A stretch of 64,000 nt of DNA from Chitinophaga pinensis (GCA_945907065.1 CAMDSC010000007.1:35633-99632), one strand, 5' to 3'; shown: positions 54,822 to 64,000, numbered from the stretch's first letter. Numbers and translations are program-made. The notes: generated by a model not told the origin, from the sequence alone.

Positions 54822-57800
54822 ATGAAAAAGTCTATCCTAGTTTTAACTCTAATGACTACGTTGGCAACAACCAAAGCTCAAACTTATCGGAATAAGGAAT
54901 GGGTAAAGAACTATGGTGCACCTGATAGTATTGAATGGTCGGCTACTACAAAGGATATATACTTGAATATAATAACTATTGGAAACACAAAGATTACAGG
55001 CGAAAAAACTAATATTCTAATTACTAAATTTGATAATCTTGGGGCTGTTGTTTGGCAAACAGACTGGAATGGCCCCAAAAATGGCTTTGATTATGGTGTG
55101 GATATTATCAGCGATAACTGGGGTTATATTTATGCTATAGGAGCTAGCCATTACAACAACGAAACTACCTTTGATATAGCCGTAATTAAATATGATGAAT
55201 CTGGAAACCAAATATGGCAAACGAATTATGATAATGAGGGTAAAAATGATTATCCGGTAAAACTAACCAACGATATGTATGGAAATATCTATATCACTGG
55301 CTCTAGCGAAGGAGCAACTACAGGATTTGATTTTATTACTCTGAAAATAGATACTTCCGGCAATATTATTTGGAATACCAGATATGATTATAACAATCAT
55401 ATAGATGTAGCAGCAGACATAGTAAATGACGGGATTGGTGCTGTAACGACAGTTACAGGAGGAAGTGAAGATTCAATGGGTATCTGGGATTATACAACCA
55501 TTACTTATGATGTTTATGGCAATCAGATGGATATTGATAGAGAGCCAGCGAGTGGAAGTGAAATAAATAAACCTAGAGATATTGCAAAAGACGCTTATGG
55601 AAATTATTATATTGCCGGTGCATACAATAATGGCACGGACAATGATATAAAACTTATAAAATTAGATTCAACTCTTGCTGCAGTGTGGATTAGTGTTTAT
55701 AACAATAGCAGTGGTGGAACTGATGAAGAAGGCAATGCTTTAACAATAGATGATAGTGGATATATTTATATTGGCGGGTGGCAACAATCTCCAGGTTCTA
55801 ATGAAAGAACATTTCTTGTTGTTAAGTATAACCAAAGTGGTGGTTTAGTTTGGGAACAAACATTATGGCCAGACGAAAATAAGCCATTGGCTGAAATTAC
55901 AAATCTTAAAGTAAAAGATAATAATTTAGATGTAATTGGTTTTTGTATCAATGATTACAATAGTGATATTATTACAGCTAGATTTAATACTAGTGATGGC
56001 GACCTAGACTGGATGGAAACTTGGGAAAATGATAAGGAAAGCATAGATTTTCCATCAGGGATTGAGCAAGTTGGGCAGGATATATATGTTACTGGTCGCA
56101 CGACAGATAATAATAATGTGCGTTGGGTTGTAGTTAAATATTCCTCATTAAATCGAGATACATCAGTATTTAGAGATACTTTAGGAAATCCTCTTTTTTC
56201 AAAAAATGAATTGATTGTAAGGTTTGACCACGAAGCAGTGAAAACCGAAGCTATTAATACTACCCCTTATAAGGAAACTGAGTTTGGTAATCTTAATACA
56301 TTTTTGGAAGATACTGAAGCTGATATTGTGCTAAATAAATTGGATGGGCTTTATAATGCAGAAGTTGGTGGCATAAAAGTATTTAAAATATTCAGGAACA
56401 TGAGTACTTTTGACACTACTACATTATCAAGGCTGGGAGAGACCATACCCATCCCTAAATTTTGGGCCACTTTTATTTTACAGTTTCCGGATGGAAGTGA
56501 TATCAGTGAAATAGCTGATTCTTTGAACACTCTATTTCCATTGGTGAAGTATGTGCATCCAAATATGGTAGCATATTTACATTCATCAGCTAATGATAGT
56601 ATGTATTCTGAACAGGCAAGTTTGCACCCAAATGGGTCGTATGATTCAGGACATATTAATATAGCGCCGGCTTGGGCATTAACCGAAGCTAGGCCTTGGA
56701 TAAGGGTAGGTGTGTTCGATGATGGAATCTATTGGAAGCATGAAGACTTTAATTATAGTGGTAACACAACCAATTCAAGCGTGGTAGGTGGATGGGATTT
56801 TGATAAAGGAAGATGGCTTAAATCATATGATGGTGATGGTTATCATGGAACTCCTGTAGCAGGAATTATAGGTGCTGTAAGAAACAATGGAAAGGGGGTT
56901 GCTGGGATAGCAGGTAGAAATGACAGTATACCAAATACGGGGGTATCTATATATGGACTAAAAATATTTGATATAGGTTATTTTGGAGCAATATTAAACT
57001 ATATAGCAGATGCTTACATTGAATCAACTATTAATGACACTAAGAATAACCCCTCCAAAAAATATCGTTACGGCATAAATATTTGTCACAATAGTTGGGG
57101 ATTGTCATCTTTGGATGCAGAGCATTTTACCGATACCAACATTACCCTAATAAATGAAGCTATTCATTTTATGAATAGGGTTAAGGTTGCTTGTATAGCC
57201 TCATCGGGTAATTTTTCAAGTATACCTATTAAATACCCTGCCATCACAGATGATGACTGGGTAACATGTGTAGGAGGCACTGGATTTAATGGAAAATATA
57301 AGACTTGGATTTCTGGAGATTCTACTGAAGACTGGGAACCAAGTATTGGGCCTGAAATGGATATAGCGGCTCCTGCCACTCAAAAACTTATCCGCTCCTT
57401 AACCATGGAAAATACATATTCGGAATTTAAAGGAACTTCGGCTGCATCACCCCATGTAACAGGTGTAGCTGCATTATTAATGAGTTATCTGAATGATTCA
57501 TTCCCATCTCCAAGCAACCTAGCACCCGAAGATATTGAATACATTCTTCAAATGACAGCTAATGACGTAAACGATACTGGATATGATGTGCTTACTGGCT
57601 ATGGCCGTCTAAATGCGGGGGCAGCATTGCAAGCTGTAAACAAAGCTAAAAGAAGGATATTGCATTGGAGCAGTGATTCCTTAATTTACGGAAAGAGCAA
57701 AACGCGTTTTGCCTCGAATCAAACTATCGCTTTAACCGAAAGGTATAAGAATGAGGCAGGGATTTGGTTTAAACCGGGAACTTACACTGCAGATGTATTT

Positions 57801-58382
57801 AAAATAGATGGTAATATTTCGCATTACAGCCAAATGGGTCGTTATGATTCGGTGGTGGCAATGTGGCCAAGGCCGAGTTCTTCTAATTTATTCCCATTAT
57901 ACGGTTCAGGCAATAAATTAATACCTCGTGAAAGAATTGTATTAAATACCATACATACAAACTATGGTGAATTTTCAGGCTATGTGTATGGAATAAAAAA
58001 TTCTTTAGGCAATTATGTAGCATGGTGGCCTTTTGATACTACCTTAAGCAAAGCACGATTTTCCTATACAGTGCTAATAGAAAACACCTACAAGCCCAAT
58101 TTGGGAGTAGTTAAACCAGTGCATCAGAATAATGATGTAGCCGTATATCCTAATCCCACCTGCCATAAGCAAATGATAGTGGTAAAATCGAGTAAAACTC
58201 AAAATCTCGAAATAGAGTTATATGATGTATCAGGCCGATTGATTAAAAATGTTTATTTAGGTAAAGCATGGATAGGAGAGCAACTATTTGATGTAGATGT
58301 TAGTGATATCAGTAATGGTATTTATTTCTACAAGATTAAAATTGGAAATAGCCAATTACATTTTAAAATTATTAAACAATAA
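54822..58382 (+). CDS. T9SS-exported subtilisin-like protease with N-terminal propeller
   Basis: The 1186-residue protein begins with a signal peptide (ending TKAQ). Residues 30-440 hold about seven SBBP/propeller repeats (W-x-T phrases with DYGVDIISDNWGYIYAIG, NDYPVKLTNDMYGNIYITG). A prodomain-like segment follows, then an S8 protease domain with catalytic Asp633 (VGVFDDG), His675 (GYHGTPVAG) and Ser873 (GTSAASPHV). The end is a T9SS domain (VYPNPTCHKQMIVVKSS ... GIYFYKIKIGNSQLHFKIIKQ). It lies 4 bp before a small protein with a nearly identical sorting domain. Confidence 0.9.
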   Translation: MKKSILVLTLMTTLATTKAQTYRNKEWVKNYGAPDSIEWSATTKDIYLNIITIGNTKITGEKTNILITKFDNLGAVVWQTDWNGPKNGFDYGVDIISDNWGYIYAIGASHYNNETTFDIAVIKYDESGNQIWQTNYDNEGKNDYPVKLTNDMYGNIYITGSSEGATTGFDFITLKIDTSGNIIWNTRYDYNNHIDVAADIVNDGIGAVTTVTGGSEDSMGIWDYTTITYDVYGNQMDIDREPASGSEINKPRDIAKDAYGNYYIAGAYNNGTDNDIKLIKLDSTLAAVWISVYNNSSGGTDEEGNALTIDDSGYIYIGGWQQSPGSNERTFLVVKYNQSGGLVWEQTLWPDENKPLAEITNLKVKDNNLDVIGFCINDYNSDIITARFNTSDGDLDWMETWENDKESIDFPSGIEQVGQDIYVTGRTTDNNNVRWVVVKYSSLNRDTSVFRDTLGNPLFSKNELIVRFDHEAVKTEAINTTPYKETEFGNLNTFLEDTEADIVLNKLDGLYNAEVGGIKVFKIFRNMSTFDTTTLSRLGETIPIPKFWATFILQFPDGSDISEIADSLNTLFPLVKYVHPNMVAYLHSSANDSMYSEQASLHPNGSYDSGHINIAPAWALTEARPWIRVGVFDDGIYWKHEDFNYSGNTTNSSVVGGWDFDKGRWLKSYDGDGYHGTPVAGIIGAVRNNGKGVAGIAGRNDSIPNTGVSIYGLKIFDIGYFGAILNYIADAYIESTINDTKNNPSKKYRYGINICHNSWGLSSLDAEHFTDTNITLINEAIHFMNRVKVACIASSGNFSSIPIKYPAITDDDWVTCVGGTGFNGKYKTWISGDSTEDWEPSIGPEMDIAAPATQKLIRSLTMENTYSEFKGTSAASPHVTGVAALLMSYLNDSFPSPSNLAPEDIEYILQMTANDVNDTGYDVLTGYGRLNAGAALQAVNKAKRRILHWSSDSLIYGKSKTRFASNQTIALTERYKNEAGIWFKPGTYTADVFKIDGNISHYSQMGRYDSVVAMWPRPSSSNLFPLYGSGNKLIPRERIVLNTIHTNYGEFSGYVYGIKNSLGNYVAWWPFDTTLSKARFSYTVLIENTYKPNLGVVKPVHQNNDVAVYPNPTCHKQMIVVKSSKTQNLEIELYDVSGRLIKNVYLGKAWIGEQLFDVDVSDISNGIYFYKIKIGNSQLHFKIIKQ

Positions 58383-58386
58383 AAAA

Positions 58387-59058
58387 ATGAAAAATTTTAA
58401 CATCCTTATATTATCTATTAGCATACTCGTATTTAATTTAAATATTTATGGGCAATGCTGCCCTGCATTGGGGCCAATTACGCTAAAGCCTAATAGTCCT
58501 ACCATAAATGATTCAATTCAGATTTATACAAGGTCCACCATTCCTGATTTAGGCTATAAACTAAGTAAAAATCATTATATTAAAAATGATACCATATTTT
58601 TGGAAGGATGTTATCATGGAGGTATTGGTCAGACTCCTATTGTTTTTTATGATACGTTTAATGTTCAAAAATTAAATTCCGGGAATTATACAATTTTTTT
58701 TACAGGACATTACACATTCGACCCTAACTGTAAATCTGGGCTATCCCAGACAAAGACAATGAATTTTAGCGTAAAAAAGACAAACATGATTTCATATTTT
58801 TCAAAAGCTAAAATTGCAATATACCCTAACCCTGCAAACCAAAAACAGACAATGGTAATTCAATCCGCTACGCCCCAATCTCTCAACATAGATTTATATG
58901 ATATATCAGGCCAATTGATTAAAAATGTATATGCTGGTAAAGCATGTATTGGAGAACAACAATTTGATGTAGATATAAGTAATATAAGTAATGGTATATA
59001 TTTCTATAAGGTTTCAATTGGTGATAGTGAACTGCATTATAAATTTATTAAACAATAG
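58387..59058 (+). CDS. small T9SS-exported protein with duplicated sorting domain
   Basis: I start at ATG 58387 (223 residues), 4 bp after the protease stop; the longer frame overlaps the protease gene. It has a signal peptide (ending IYGQ), a compact beta-rich domain of about 110 residues with four or more Cys (CCPALGPITLKP, GCYHGGIGQTPIV), and the sorting domain LYDISGQLIKNVYAGKACIGEQ ... GIYFYKVSIGDSELHYKFIKQ. That domain matches the last 80 residues of the upstream protease at about 70% identity by eye. It may be a partner or inhibitor of the protease (inference). Confidence 0.78.
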   Translation: MKNFNILILSISILVFNLNIYGQCCPALGPITLKPNSPTINDSIQIYTRSTIPDLGYKLSKNHYIKNDTIFLEGCYHGGIGQTPIVFYDTFNVQKLNSGNYTIFFTGHYTFDPNCKSGLSQTKTMNFSVKKTNMISYFSKAKIAIYPNPANQKQTMVIQSATPQSLNIDLYDISGQLIKNVYAGKACIGEQQFDVDISNISNGIYFYKVSIGDSELHYKFIKQ

Positions 59059-59127
59059 ATAAGCTGTAATTTCAACCAATAATTTCCAATACACGGAAAC
59101 CTATAAACTGTTAATTGAAAAATAAAC

Positions 59128-60192
59128 CTATTTAAAAGGATTAGAAAATTTAGGATTGGTAACCATGTCATAATCCGTTAACGAATTTAAAAAAGCAATT
59201 AATGCTTTGCTATCCTCTTGGCTTATCCTATTGCGGGTGGCTTGCTCAATAAAGGTGCGGGATATATTTCGGGAATTCAGATTAGGAATAACATCGTGGT
59301 CATAAAATTCAATTACTTTTTCTAGGGTTTCAAACCGGCCATCGTGCATATACGGAGCTGTGAGTGCCACATTGCGCAAGCTCGGGGTTTTAAATTTTCC
59401 TTCCTGATTGTATTTTTTGGTAAACCCGCCCAATCCTTTATCCGTAAAATATAAATCAAGCCCGGTATTATGCGATAAATTATCGGTAAACAAAGAGGTT
59501 TTATGGCAATTGAAACATCCTTTTTGGCCGGCAATTTCGAAGCCACGATTTTCTTCGGGCGTTAATGCTACTTCACCTCGCTTCGACTTGTCGAACCTTG
59601 AATTATCAGAAACTATTGACATTAAAAATTGCTCTAACGCCATGGCTAATCGTTCAGGCGTAATGGTATCACTACCAAAAGCATTTTTAAATTTCAACTT
59701 ATAAAGACTTGACAATTTCAATTTTTCAACCACGGCTTCGGGTGTAATGTTCATTTCTAAAGGATTTTGGATGGGCATTAAAGCCAGTTGTTTTAAACGG
59801 GAAGCCCGGCTGTCCCAAAACAAACTGTCAAACCATATTAAATTAAAGGTGGGCATGGCATTACGGGTGCCTAATTGCTTTACAGTTCCTTCACTAACTT
59901 TTTTGTTGTTATCGGTAAAAGCCATGGCCTGATTATGGCATGAGGCACAGCTTATAGTATTGTTTTGGGAAAGTAATGTATCATAAAATAAAAATCGCCC
60001 TAAATCCAAACCTGCCTTGGTTATTGGGTTATCCGAAAATTTAACAATCGGTGGCATTTCGCTGGAAACGCTAATTAGGGCTGTATCATTCTTTTGATTT
60101 TTTAGGATTGTATCGGGTTCATCAGGTTTGCACGATGAAAAAGCTAATGCAACAAACATTAAATTATAAAGGATTTGTTTGTTGAGAATCAT
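59128..60192 (-). CDS. di-haem cytochrome c peroxidase-like lipoprotein
   Basis: I start at ATG 60190-60192 (354 residues) because it gives a lipoprotein signal (FVALAFSSC) and because a terminator lies at 60220-60250. Two haem motifs are seen, CASCH (near 82) and CFNCH (near 227), as in CcpA/MauG-type peroxidases that reduce H2O2 with electrons from cytochrome c or act on protein substrates. The YMHDGRFETLEKVIEFYD motif near the end is typical. The lipobox fits a periplasmic, lipid-anchored enzyme. Confidence 0.9.
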   Translation of the reverse strand: MILNKQILYNLMFVALAFSSCKPDEPDTILKNQKNDTALISVSSEMPPIVKFSDNPITKAGLDLGRFLFYDTLLSQNNTISCASCHNQAMAFTDNNKKVSEGTVKQLGTRNAMPTFNLIWFDSLFWDSRASRLKQLALMPIQNPLEMNITPEAVVEKLKLSSLYKLKFKNAFGSDTITPERLAMALEQFLMSIVSDNSRFDKSKRGEVALTPEENRGFEIAGQKGCFNCHKTSLFTDNLSHNTGLDLYFTDKGLGGFTKKYNQEGKFKTPSLRNVALTAPYMHDGRFETLEKVIEFYDHDVIPNLNSRNISRTFIEQATRNRISQEDSKALIAFLNSLTDYDMVTNPKFSNPFK

Positions 60193-60219
60193 TTTGGGTT
60201 TTAATTTTTTTAATAAAAA

Positions 60220-60250
60220 AACGGGTTTAATGCCATACACCAAACCCGTT
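60220..60250 (-). terminator. Rho-independent terminator
   Basis: A 9-bp stem AACGGGTTT / AAACCCGTT with a 13-nt loop is followed on the minus strand by a T run (CCCGTTTTTTTATT). It follows the gene ending at 60267 by 16 bp and precedes the peroxidase start. Confidence 0.85.
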
Positions 60251-60266
60251 CAATATAGTAATTTTT

Positions 60267-61535
60267 TTAGTTTGAAACGGCTACTTTACCAATAAAATCA
60301 GGACCCAACATCTCCACTCGTATATGATAAATCCCGCTTGCCATTCCTGAAAGATCGATGGGTGTTTGGGCTACCATTTCTTCCACTTTAATGGAACGAA
60401 CCAATTGCCCAACATTATCATATACTTTAATTGAGTTAGGAATTATACCACTAGTATTTTTAAAATAAACCACACCTGTAGAGGGGTTTGGATACAATCC
60501 AAAATAATCTGAATAGGTTTTTGGGGTATAATAGGATTCATTAAATCCATAATCAAATTGAATATTTCCTGAATAAGAGGCTGTTGAATGCAATTGGTTA
60601 TTTTCAATATTCAAGCTATAAATATTTGTATTGGTTCCTTCAAAACGGGTAACAAAAAGTTTTGATTGGTCTGTATTAAATTTCAATGAACCATTATCAA
60701 TTGAAGAAGATGTAAAGGAAGAAATTTCAGAACTGTTAGTCATTGTATTATTTGTAATATTAAAATCTCCAACTTTTAAAATATTTGTTGAACCGGATTT
60801 TTCAAAATATAAAGCTTTTACAATATCAGTACCTGCCACACTGGTCATATCAATAATATTATAATCACAACGGGTGCTGGTAAAATTAGGATTAAGTGAA
60901 TTTACATGAATTTTATACAATCGGTTAGTACCTGTTATATCGCGAATCATAATTACATATAAATCCTTTTCGGCAATATATACAGGCTTGCTTATGGCCA
61001 CCTCCTTTTTAATATCTTTTCGTGTAAAACCATCCGTCATGGTTACTATACCATAAAACGGTGCTGAAACATTATCAAAAGAAATATCATTAAATTTAAT
61101 TTGATTGGTTACTCGGCCTTCATTTACATTAAAAGTTGTAAAAGATAAATTTTCCTCATTACTACCGTATCCGTTAAATTCTTTTTGCACACTAAAAAAT
61201 ACTACCTCATTGGCAGCCGGAATATATGCCGGAGCTATAATTGTACTAAAAAGGTCGAAATTTTTTGGATTGACTGAGTTATTTGCAATCGTGCTGTATA
61301 CAAATCCATTAGTAGTATTTTGATAAATAGCCTTACTATTTTTGGCATCATAAATAAAATCACGAGGTGCAGATTTAACATACCCTGCGTTTTGCAAACC
61401 GGTAAAAGAGCCATTTTCAGGATTAAAATTTCCTATTTGAAGATAAGTACCATTCGCTACAATTGCTTTAGTTGTTTGACTAAATGAAACAATTGAGATG
61501 GTAAATAAAATGAATGTTAGAAATAATTTATTCAT
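60267..61535 (-). CDS. T9SS-exported protein of unknown function
   Basis: The 422-residue protein has a signal peptide (ending SFSQ), about 330 residues of beta-propeller-like pattern (AIVANGTYLQIGNFNPENGSF, AKNSKAIYQNTTNGFVYS, SGSTNILKVGDFNI), and a T9SS sorting domain (LYPNPSTGVVYFKNTSG ... GIYHIRVEMLGPDFIGKVAVSN). A TATTTTTG -7 element (61566-61559) lies 24 bp before the ATG. It is separated from the peroxidase gene by a terminator. No enzymatic motif is seen. Confidence 0.78.
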   Translation of the reverse strand: MNKLFLTFILFTISIVSFSQTTKAIVANGTYLQIGNFNPENGSFTGLQNAGYVKSAPRDFIYDAKNSKAIYQNTTNGFVYSTIANNSVNPKNFDLFSTIIAPAYIPAANEVVFFSVQKEFNGYGSNEENLSFTTFNVNEGRVTNQIKFNDISFDNVSAPFYGIVTMTDGFTRKDIKKEVAISKPVYIAEKDLYVIMIRDITGTNRLYKIHVNSLNPNFTSTRCDYNIIDMTSVAGTDIVKALYFEKSGSTNILKVGDFNITNNTMTNSSEISSFTSSSIDNGSLKFNTDQSKLFVTRFEGTNTNIYSLNIENNQLHSTASYSGNIQFDYGFNESYYTPKTYSDYFGLYPNPSTGVVYFKNTSGIIPNSIKVYDNVGQLVRSIKVEEMVAQTPIDLSGMASGIYHIRVEMLGPDFIGKVAVSN

Positions 61536-61558
61536 AATTTTTTTGAACTATTCTTAAA

Positions 61559-61566
61559 CAAAAATA
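61559..61566 (-). promoter_or_regulatory. candidate -7 element for T9SS cargo gene
   Basis: Minus strand TATTTTTG matches TAnnTTTG, 24 bp before the ATG at 61535. The nearest TTTG is only 13 nt away. Confidence 0.35.
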
Positions 61567-61659
61567 AAGGAGTAATCGCCAAATAAAAACAATTAACGCA
61601 TATTTATTTAGAATTATTATAAAAAGATGGCAAACCTTTAATAAAACCGTAATTTATAA

Positions 61660-61690
61660 TTGTTTTTTCGATGATAAAATTTTAGATTTG
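61660..61690 (+). promoter_or_regulatory. promoter of rpsA
   Basis: TTG (61660-61662), 20 nt, TAGATTTG (61683-61690), close to the consensus TTG-N19/20-TAnnTTTG. The start of transcription would be near 61697, only about 6 nt before the Shine-Dalgarno. Confidence 0.65.
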
Positions 61691-61702
61691 CCGCCCATTC
61701 AA

Positions 61703-61708
61703 AGGAGG
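61703..61708 (+). promoter_or_regulatory. canonical Shine-Dalgarno of rpsA
   Basis: AGGAGG lies 10 nt before the TTG start at 61719. No other gene in the window has a comparable ribosome binding site. In Bacteroidota the anti-Shine-Dalgarno is mostly hidden on the ribosome, and a strong site on ribosomal-protein mRNAs can be a sensor for autoregulation (known for rpsU in Flavobacterium; transfer to rpsA is inference). Confidence 0.75.
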
Positions 61709-61718
61709 AACAAAAAAT

Positions 61719-64000
61719 TTGACTGAAAACACACAAGAAATCGAAGAGGGGATTGTAGCCCCGGAAACAACTCAAAACGAGGAAGTACCCACTACTGAAA
61801 CACCAATTGCAGAAGAAACAATCGAAGTAACTGCAGAAACAGAATCACCAGAAGCCGAAGTAGAATCAACACCAGAAGAAATTATTTCTGAAGTTGAAGC
61901 ACCACAGGAAGAACCTGTTGCCGAAATCACTCCAAAAACTGACAAATCTAAAACAGAAACAACCGCAGCACCTGAGCCATCAAGTGACTTCGACTGGAGT
62001 ATGGACAAAGAAGGTTTTGCAAGTTATGATGACGGATCAAAACAATCGTTAATTGATATGTACAAAGGTACATTCAACCAATTAGCCGAAAACCAAGTTG
62101 TTAAAGGAACTGTAGTTGCCTTGAACAGCAAAGATGTTGTAGTAAATGTAGGCTACAAATCAGACGGTATTGTTAACCGTACAGAATTTAGAGACATTAC
62201 TGACCTTAAAGTTGGTGATGAGGTAGAAGTATTTGTAGAAAAAACAGAAGATTCCTTAGGGCAACTTATTTTATCACGCAGAAAAGCAATTGCAGAAAGT
62301 GCTTGGGATAAAATAATAGCAGCTAAAGATGAAAACCAAATTGTAAGAGGATTAATCAAATCTCGTACAAAGGGGGGATTAGTAGTAGATATTATGGGCA
62401 TGGATACTTTCCTTCCAGGTTCACAAATTGACGTAAAACCGATTAAAGATTACGATGTATACGTTGGCCAAACCATGGAATTTAAAGTGGTAAAAGTTAA
62501 TCAAGCATTCAAAAACATTGTAATTTCACATAAAGCCCTTATTGAAGATGATATAGAAGCCCAAAAAGGTGAAATATTATCGCGTATGGAAAAAGGTCAG
62601 GTACTTGAAGGTGTTGTTAAAAACATGACCAACTTCGGAGTATTTATTGATCTTGGAGGACTTGACGGATTATTGCACATCACTGATATTTCTTGGGGAC
62701 GTGTAAATCATCCAGAAGAAGTATTACACCTTGAACAAAAAATCAATGTTGTAGTTCTTGATTTTGATGATGAGAAAAAACGTATTTCATTAGGATTAAA
62801 ACAACTTACTGAAAATCCATGGAATGAACTTACAGCTTCATTAGAAGTAGGTTCTAAGATAAAAGGAAAAGTAGTAACAGTGGCTGATTACGGTGCATTT
62901 GTTGAACTTTTTCCAGGTATAGAAGGATTAATTCACGTATCAGAAATGAGCTGGAGCCAACACTTAAAAAATCCACAAGACTTTATGAAAGTGGGTGATG
63001 AAGTAGAAGCCGTTATTTTATCATTTGACAAAGACGAACAAAAAATGTCTTTGGGAATTAAACAGCTTACTCCAGATCCATGGGAAAATATTGAAGCTAA
63101 ATACACAATTGGTTCTAAACATAAAGGAATCGTTCGCAACCTTACCAACTATGGTTTATTCATAGAATTGGAAGAAGGTGTAGATGGATTGGTTCACGTT
63201 TCTGACCTTTCATGGAGTAAAAAAATCAAGCATCCTGCTGAATTCACTAAAAAAGGTGAAGAAATGGATGTAATGGTTTTAGAAATTGACCGTGAAAACA
63301 GAAGATTAAGTCTAGGTCATAAGCAATTGGATGAAAATCCTTGGGAAACTTTCGAAGGTATTTTTACTGAAGGATCAGAACATACAGGTACTATTACAGA
63401 AGTAAACGATAAAGGTGCTACTGTTGCATTACCTTATGGTGTTGAAGGATTTGCTCCTACAAAGCATATGAAGAAAGAAGGTTTGAAAGCCGGTAATGCC
63501 AAAGCTGATGATGAATTACAATTCCGTGTAATTGAATTTAATAAAGACCAAAAGCGTATCATACTTTCACACACAGATATTTGGAAAGATGCTGAGAGAG
63601 CTAAAAAGGATGAAGAAAAAAATGAGTTGGTAAAGAATGAAAATGCGACTACAAAAAATGTAAAACGTTTTAACCAACAAACAGAACGCTCTACTTTAGG
63701 TGAAATAGAAGCACTTTCAGGCCTTAAAGCATTAATGGATTCAAACGCTAAAGATGCCAAAGGGAAAAAAGAAAAAGCTGAAACGAAAGAAGTAAAAACT
63801 CCTAAAGTTGCAAAAGTTGAAGCTGTAGTTGAAGAAAAACCAGCAAAAAAAGTAAAAGCGGAGAAAACTGAAACTGAAGAAAAACCAGTGAAAGTTGCTA
63901 AAGCAAAAAAAGAAACTGCAAAATCTGATAATGCTTCTGATGATAACATTAAAACTCTTCTAAGCATTGTAGGTGAAGCCGGAGATAAAAAAGATGACTT
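61719..64000 (+). CDS. rpsA: 30S ribosomal protein S1, 3' end cut by window edge
   Basis: S1 helps mRNA binding to the 30S subunit. The start is TTG at 61719 after a perfect AGGAGG; no ATG occurs before the first S1 domain except far inside. The first 90 or so residues are acidic (Glu/Thr/Pro-rich), then DFDWSMDKEGFASYDD leads into six S1 domains near residues 120, 205, 291, 377, 463 and 550 (for example GVVKNMTNFGVFIDLGGLDGLLHITDISW). A Lys/Ala/Glu-rich C-terminal part follows and runs off the window at about residue 760. The acidic N-terminus and basic C-terminus are longer than in E. coli but common in the phylum. Confidence 0.96.
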   Translation, partial: MTENTQEIEEGIVAPETTQNEEVPTTETPIAEETIEVTAETESPEAEVESTPEEIISEVEAPQEEPVAEITPKTDKSKTETTAAPEPSSDFDWSMDKEGFASYDDGSKQSLIDMYKGTFNQLAENQVVKGTVVALNSKDVVVNVGYKSDGIVNRTEFRDITDLKVGDEVEVFVEKTEDSLGQLILSRRKAIAESAWDKIIAAKDENQIVRGLIKSRTKGGLVVDIMGMDTFLPGSQIDVKPIKDYDVYVGQTMEFKVVKVNQAFKNIVISHKALIEDDIEAQKGEILSRMEKGQVLEGVVKNMTNFGVFIDLGGLDGLLHITDISWGRVNHPEEVLHLEQKINVVVLDFDDEKKRISLGLKQLTENPWNELTASLEVGSKIKGKVVTVADYGAFVELFPGIEGLIHVSEMSWSQHLKNPQDFMKVGDEVEAVILSFDKDEQKMSLGIKQLTPDPWENIEAKYTIGSKHKGIVRNLTNYGLFIELEEGVDGLVHVSDLSWSKKIKHPAEFTKKGEEMDVMVLEIDRENRRLSLGHKQLDENPWETFEGIFTEGSEHTGTITEVNDKGATVALPYGVEGFAPTKHMKKEGLKAGNAKADDELQFRVIEFNKDQKRIILSHTDIWKDAERAKKDEEKNELVKNENATTKNVKRFNQQTERSTLGEIEALSGLKALMDSNAKDAKGKKEKAETKEVKTPKVAKVEAVVEEKPAKKVKAEKTETEEKPVKVAKAKKETAKSDNASDDNIKTLLSIVGEAGDKKDD

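Noticed and set aside
63434..63967. 177-codon minus-strand frame opposite rpsA
   Set aside because: It is Phe/Ser-rich, the expected antisense of Lys/Ala/Glu-rich S1 codons.

Overview
The window looks like a chromosomal segment of a Bacteroidota species. The evidence is a low-GC genome, many secreted proteins with a type IX secretion (T9SS) C-terminal sorting domain (YPNP-type motif followed by a Gly-Leu-Tyr-Phe-like ending), a SprE/PorW-like T9SS component, several promoters of the Bacteroidota type (TTTG, about 19 nt, TAnnTTTG), and an almost complete lack of Shine-Dalgarno sequences. I cannot fix the class or order. I saw no rRNA, tRNA, CRISPR array or transposase gene.

Layout. 1-3.7 kb: end of a secreted protein gene, a membrane protein with a partner ABC ATPase that lacks its H-loop histidine, and a small coiled-coil protein. 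3.8-9.4 kb: F-type ATP synthase operon atpI-like/B/E/F/H/A/G on the minus strand, with a perfect promoter and a terminator-like hairpin between atpE and atpF; atpD and atpC are not here. 9.5-14 kb: a T9SS-exported nuclease on the plus strand lies between the ATP synthase operon and its usual AtpZ-like, bactofilin and M23-peptidase neighbours. 14.1-16.7 kb: sprE/porW-like TPR gene. 16.8-20.2 kb: thrS-infC-rpmI-rplT translation operon, in which infC appears to start at AUU one codon after the thrS stop. 20.3-27.3 kb: a tight five-gene operon encoding an Ig-repeat beta-barrel protein, a two-TM protein, two phosphodiester-glycosidase-fold proteins (one divergent) and a LamG/HYR adhesin-like protein. 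This is the best candidate for an undescribed system.

27.6-36 kb: hflX, an ABC exporter, a secreted propeller-like protein, a DMT transporter, mdh, and the scoA/scoB pair split by a four-helix-bundle (IVS-type) gene embedded in AT-rich repeats. 36-38.5 kb: a decayed stretch with a secreted-protein pseudogene, duplicated remnants, a truncated XRE regulator and a frameshifted glycosyltransferase. 38.5-50.3 kb: inositol monophosphatase, a T9SS amidase, an MMPL/RND exporter, a WG-repeat protein, a frameshifted beta-barrel-like gene, then ileS, a DksA-like gene and lspA. 50.3-61.5 kb: mostly secreted proteins (T9SS propeller protein, subtilase, small cargo protein, cytochrome c peroxidase) with RmlD-like and GSCFA genes. 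61.7-64 kb: 5' part of rpsA with a strong promoter and a rare canonical Shine-Dalgarno.

Together the window combines energy and translation housekeeping operons with a large surface and secretion complement (T9SS machinery, at least six likely cargo proteins, lipoprotein signal peptidase). Three short hairpin elements with paired base changes follow or overlap stop codons of unrelated genes and may be a repeat family.
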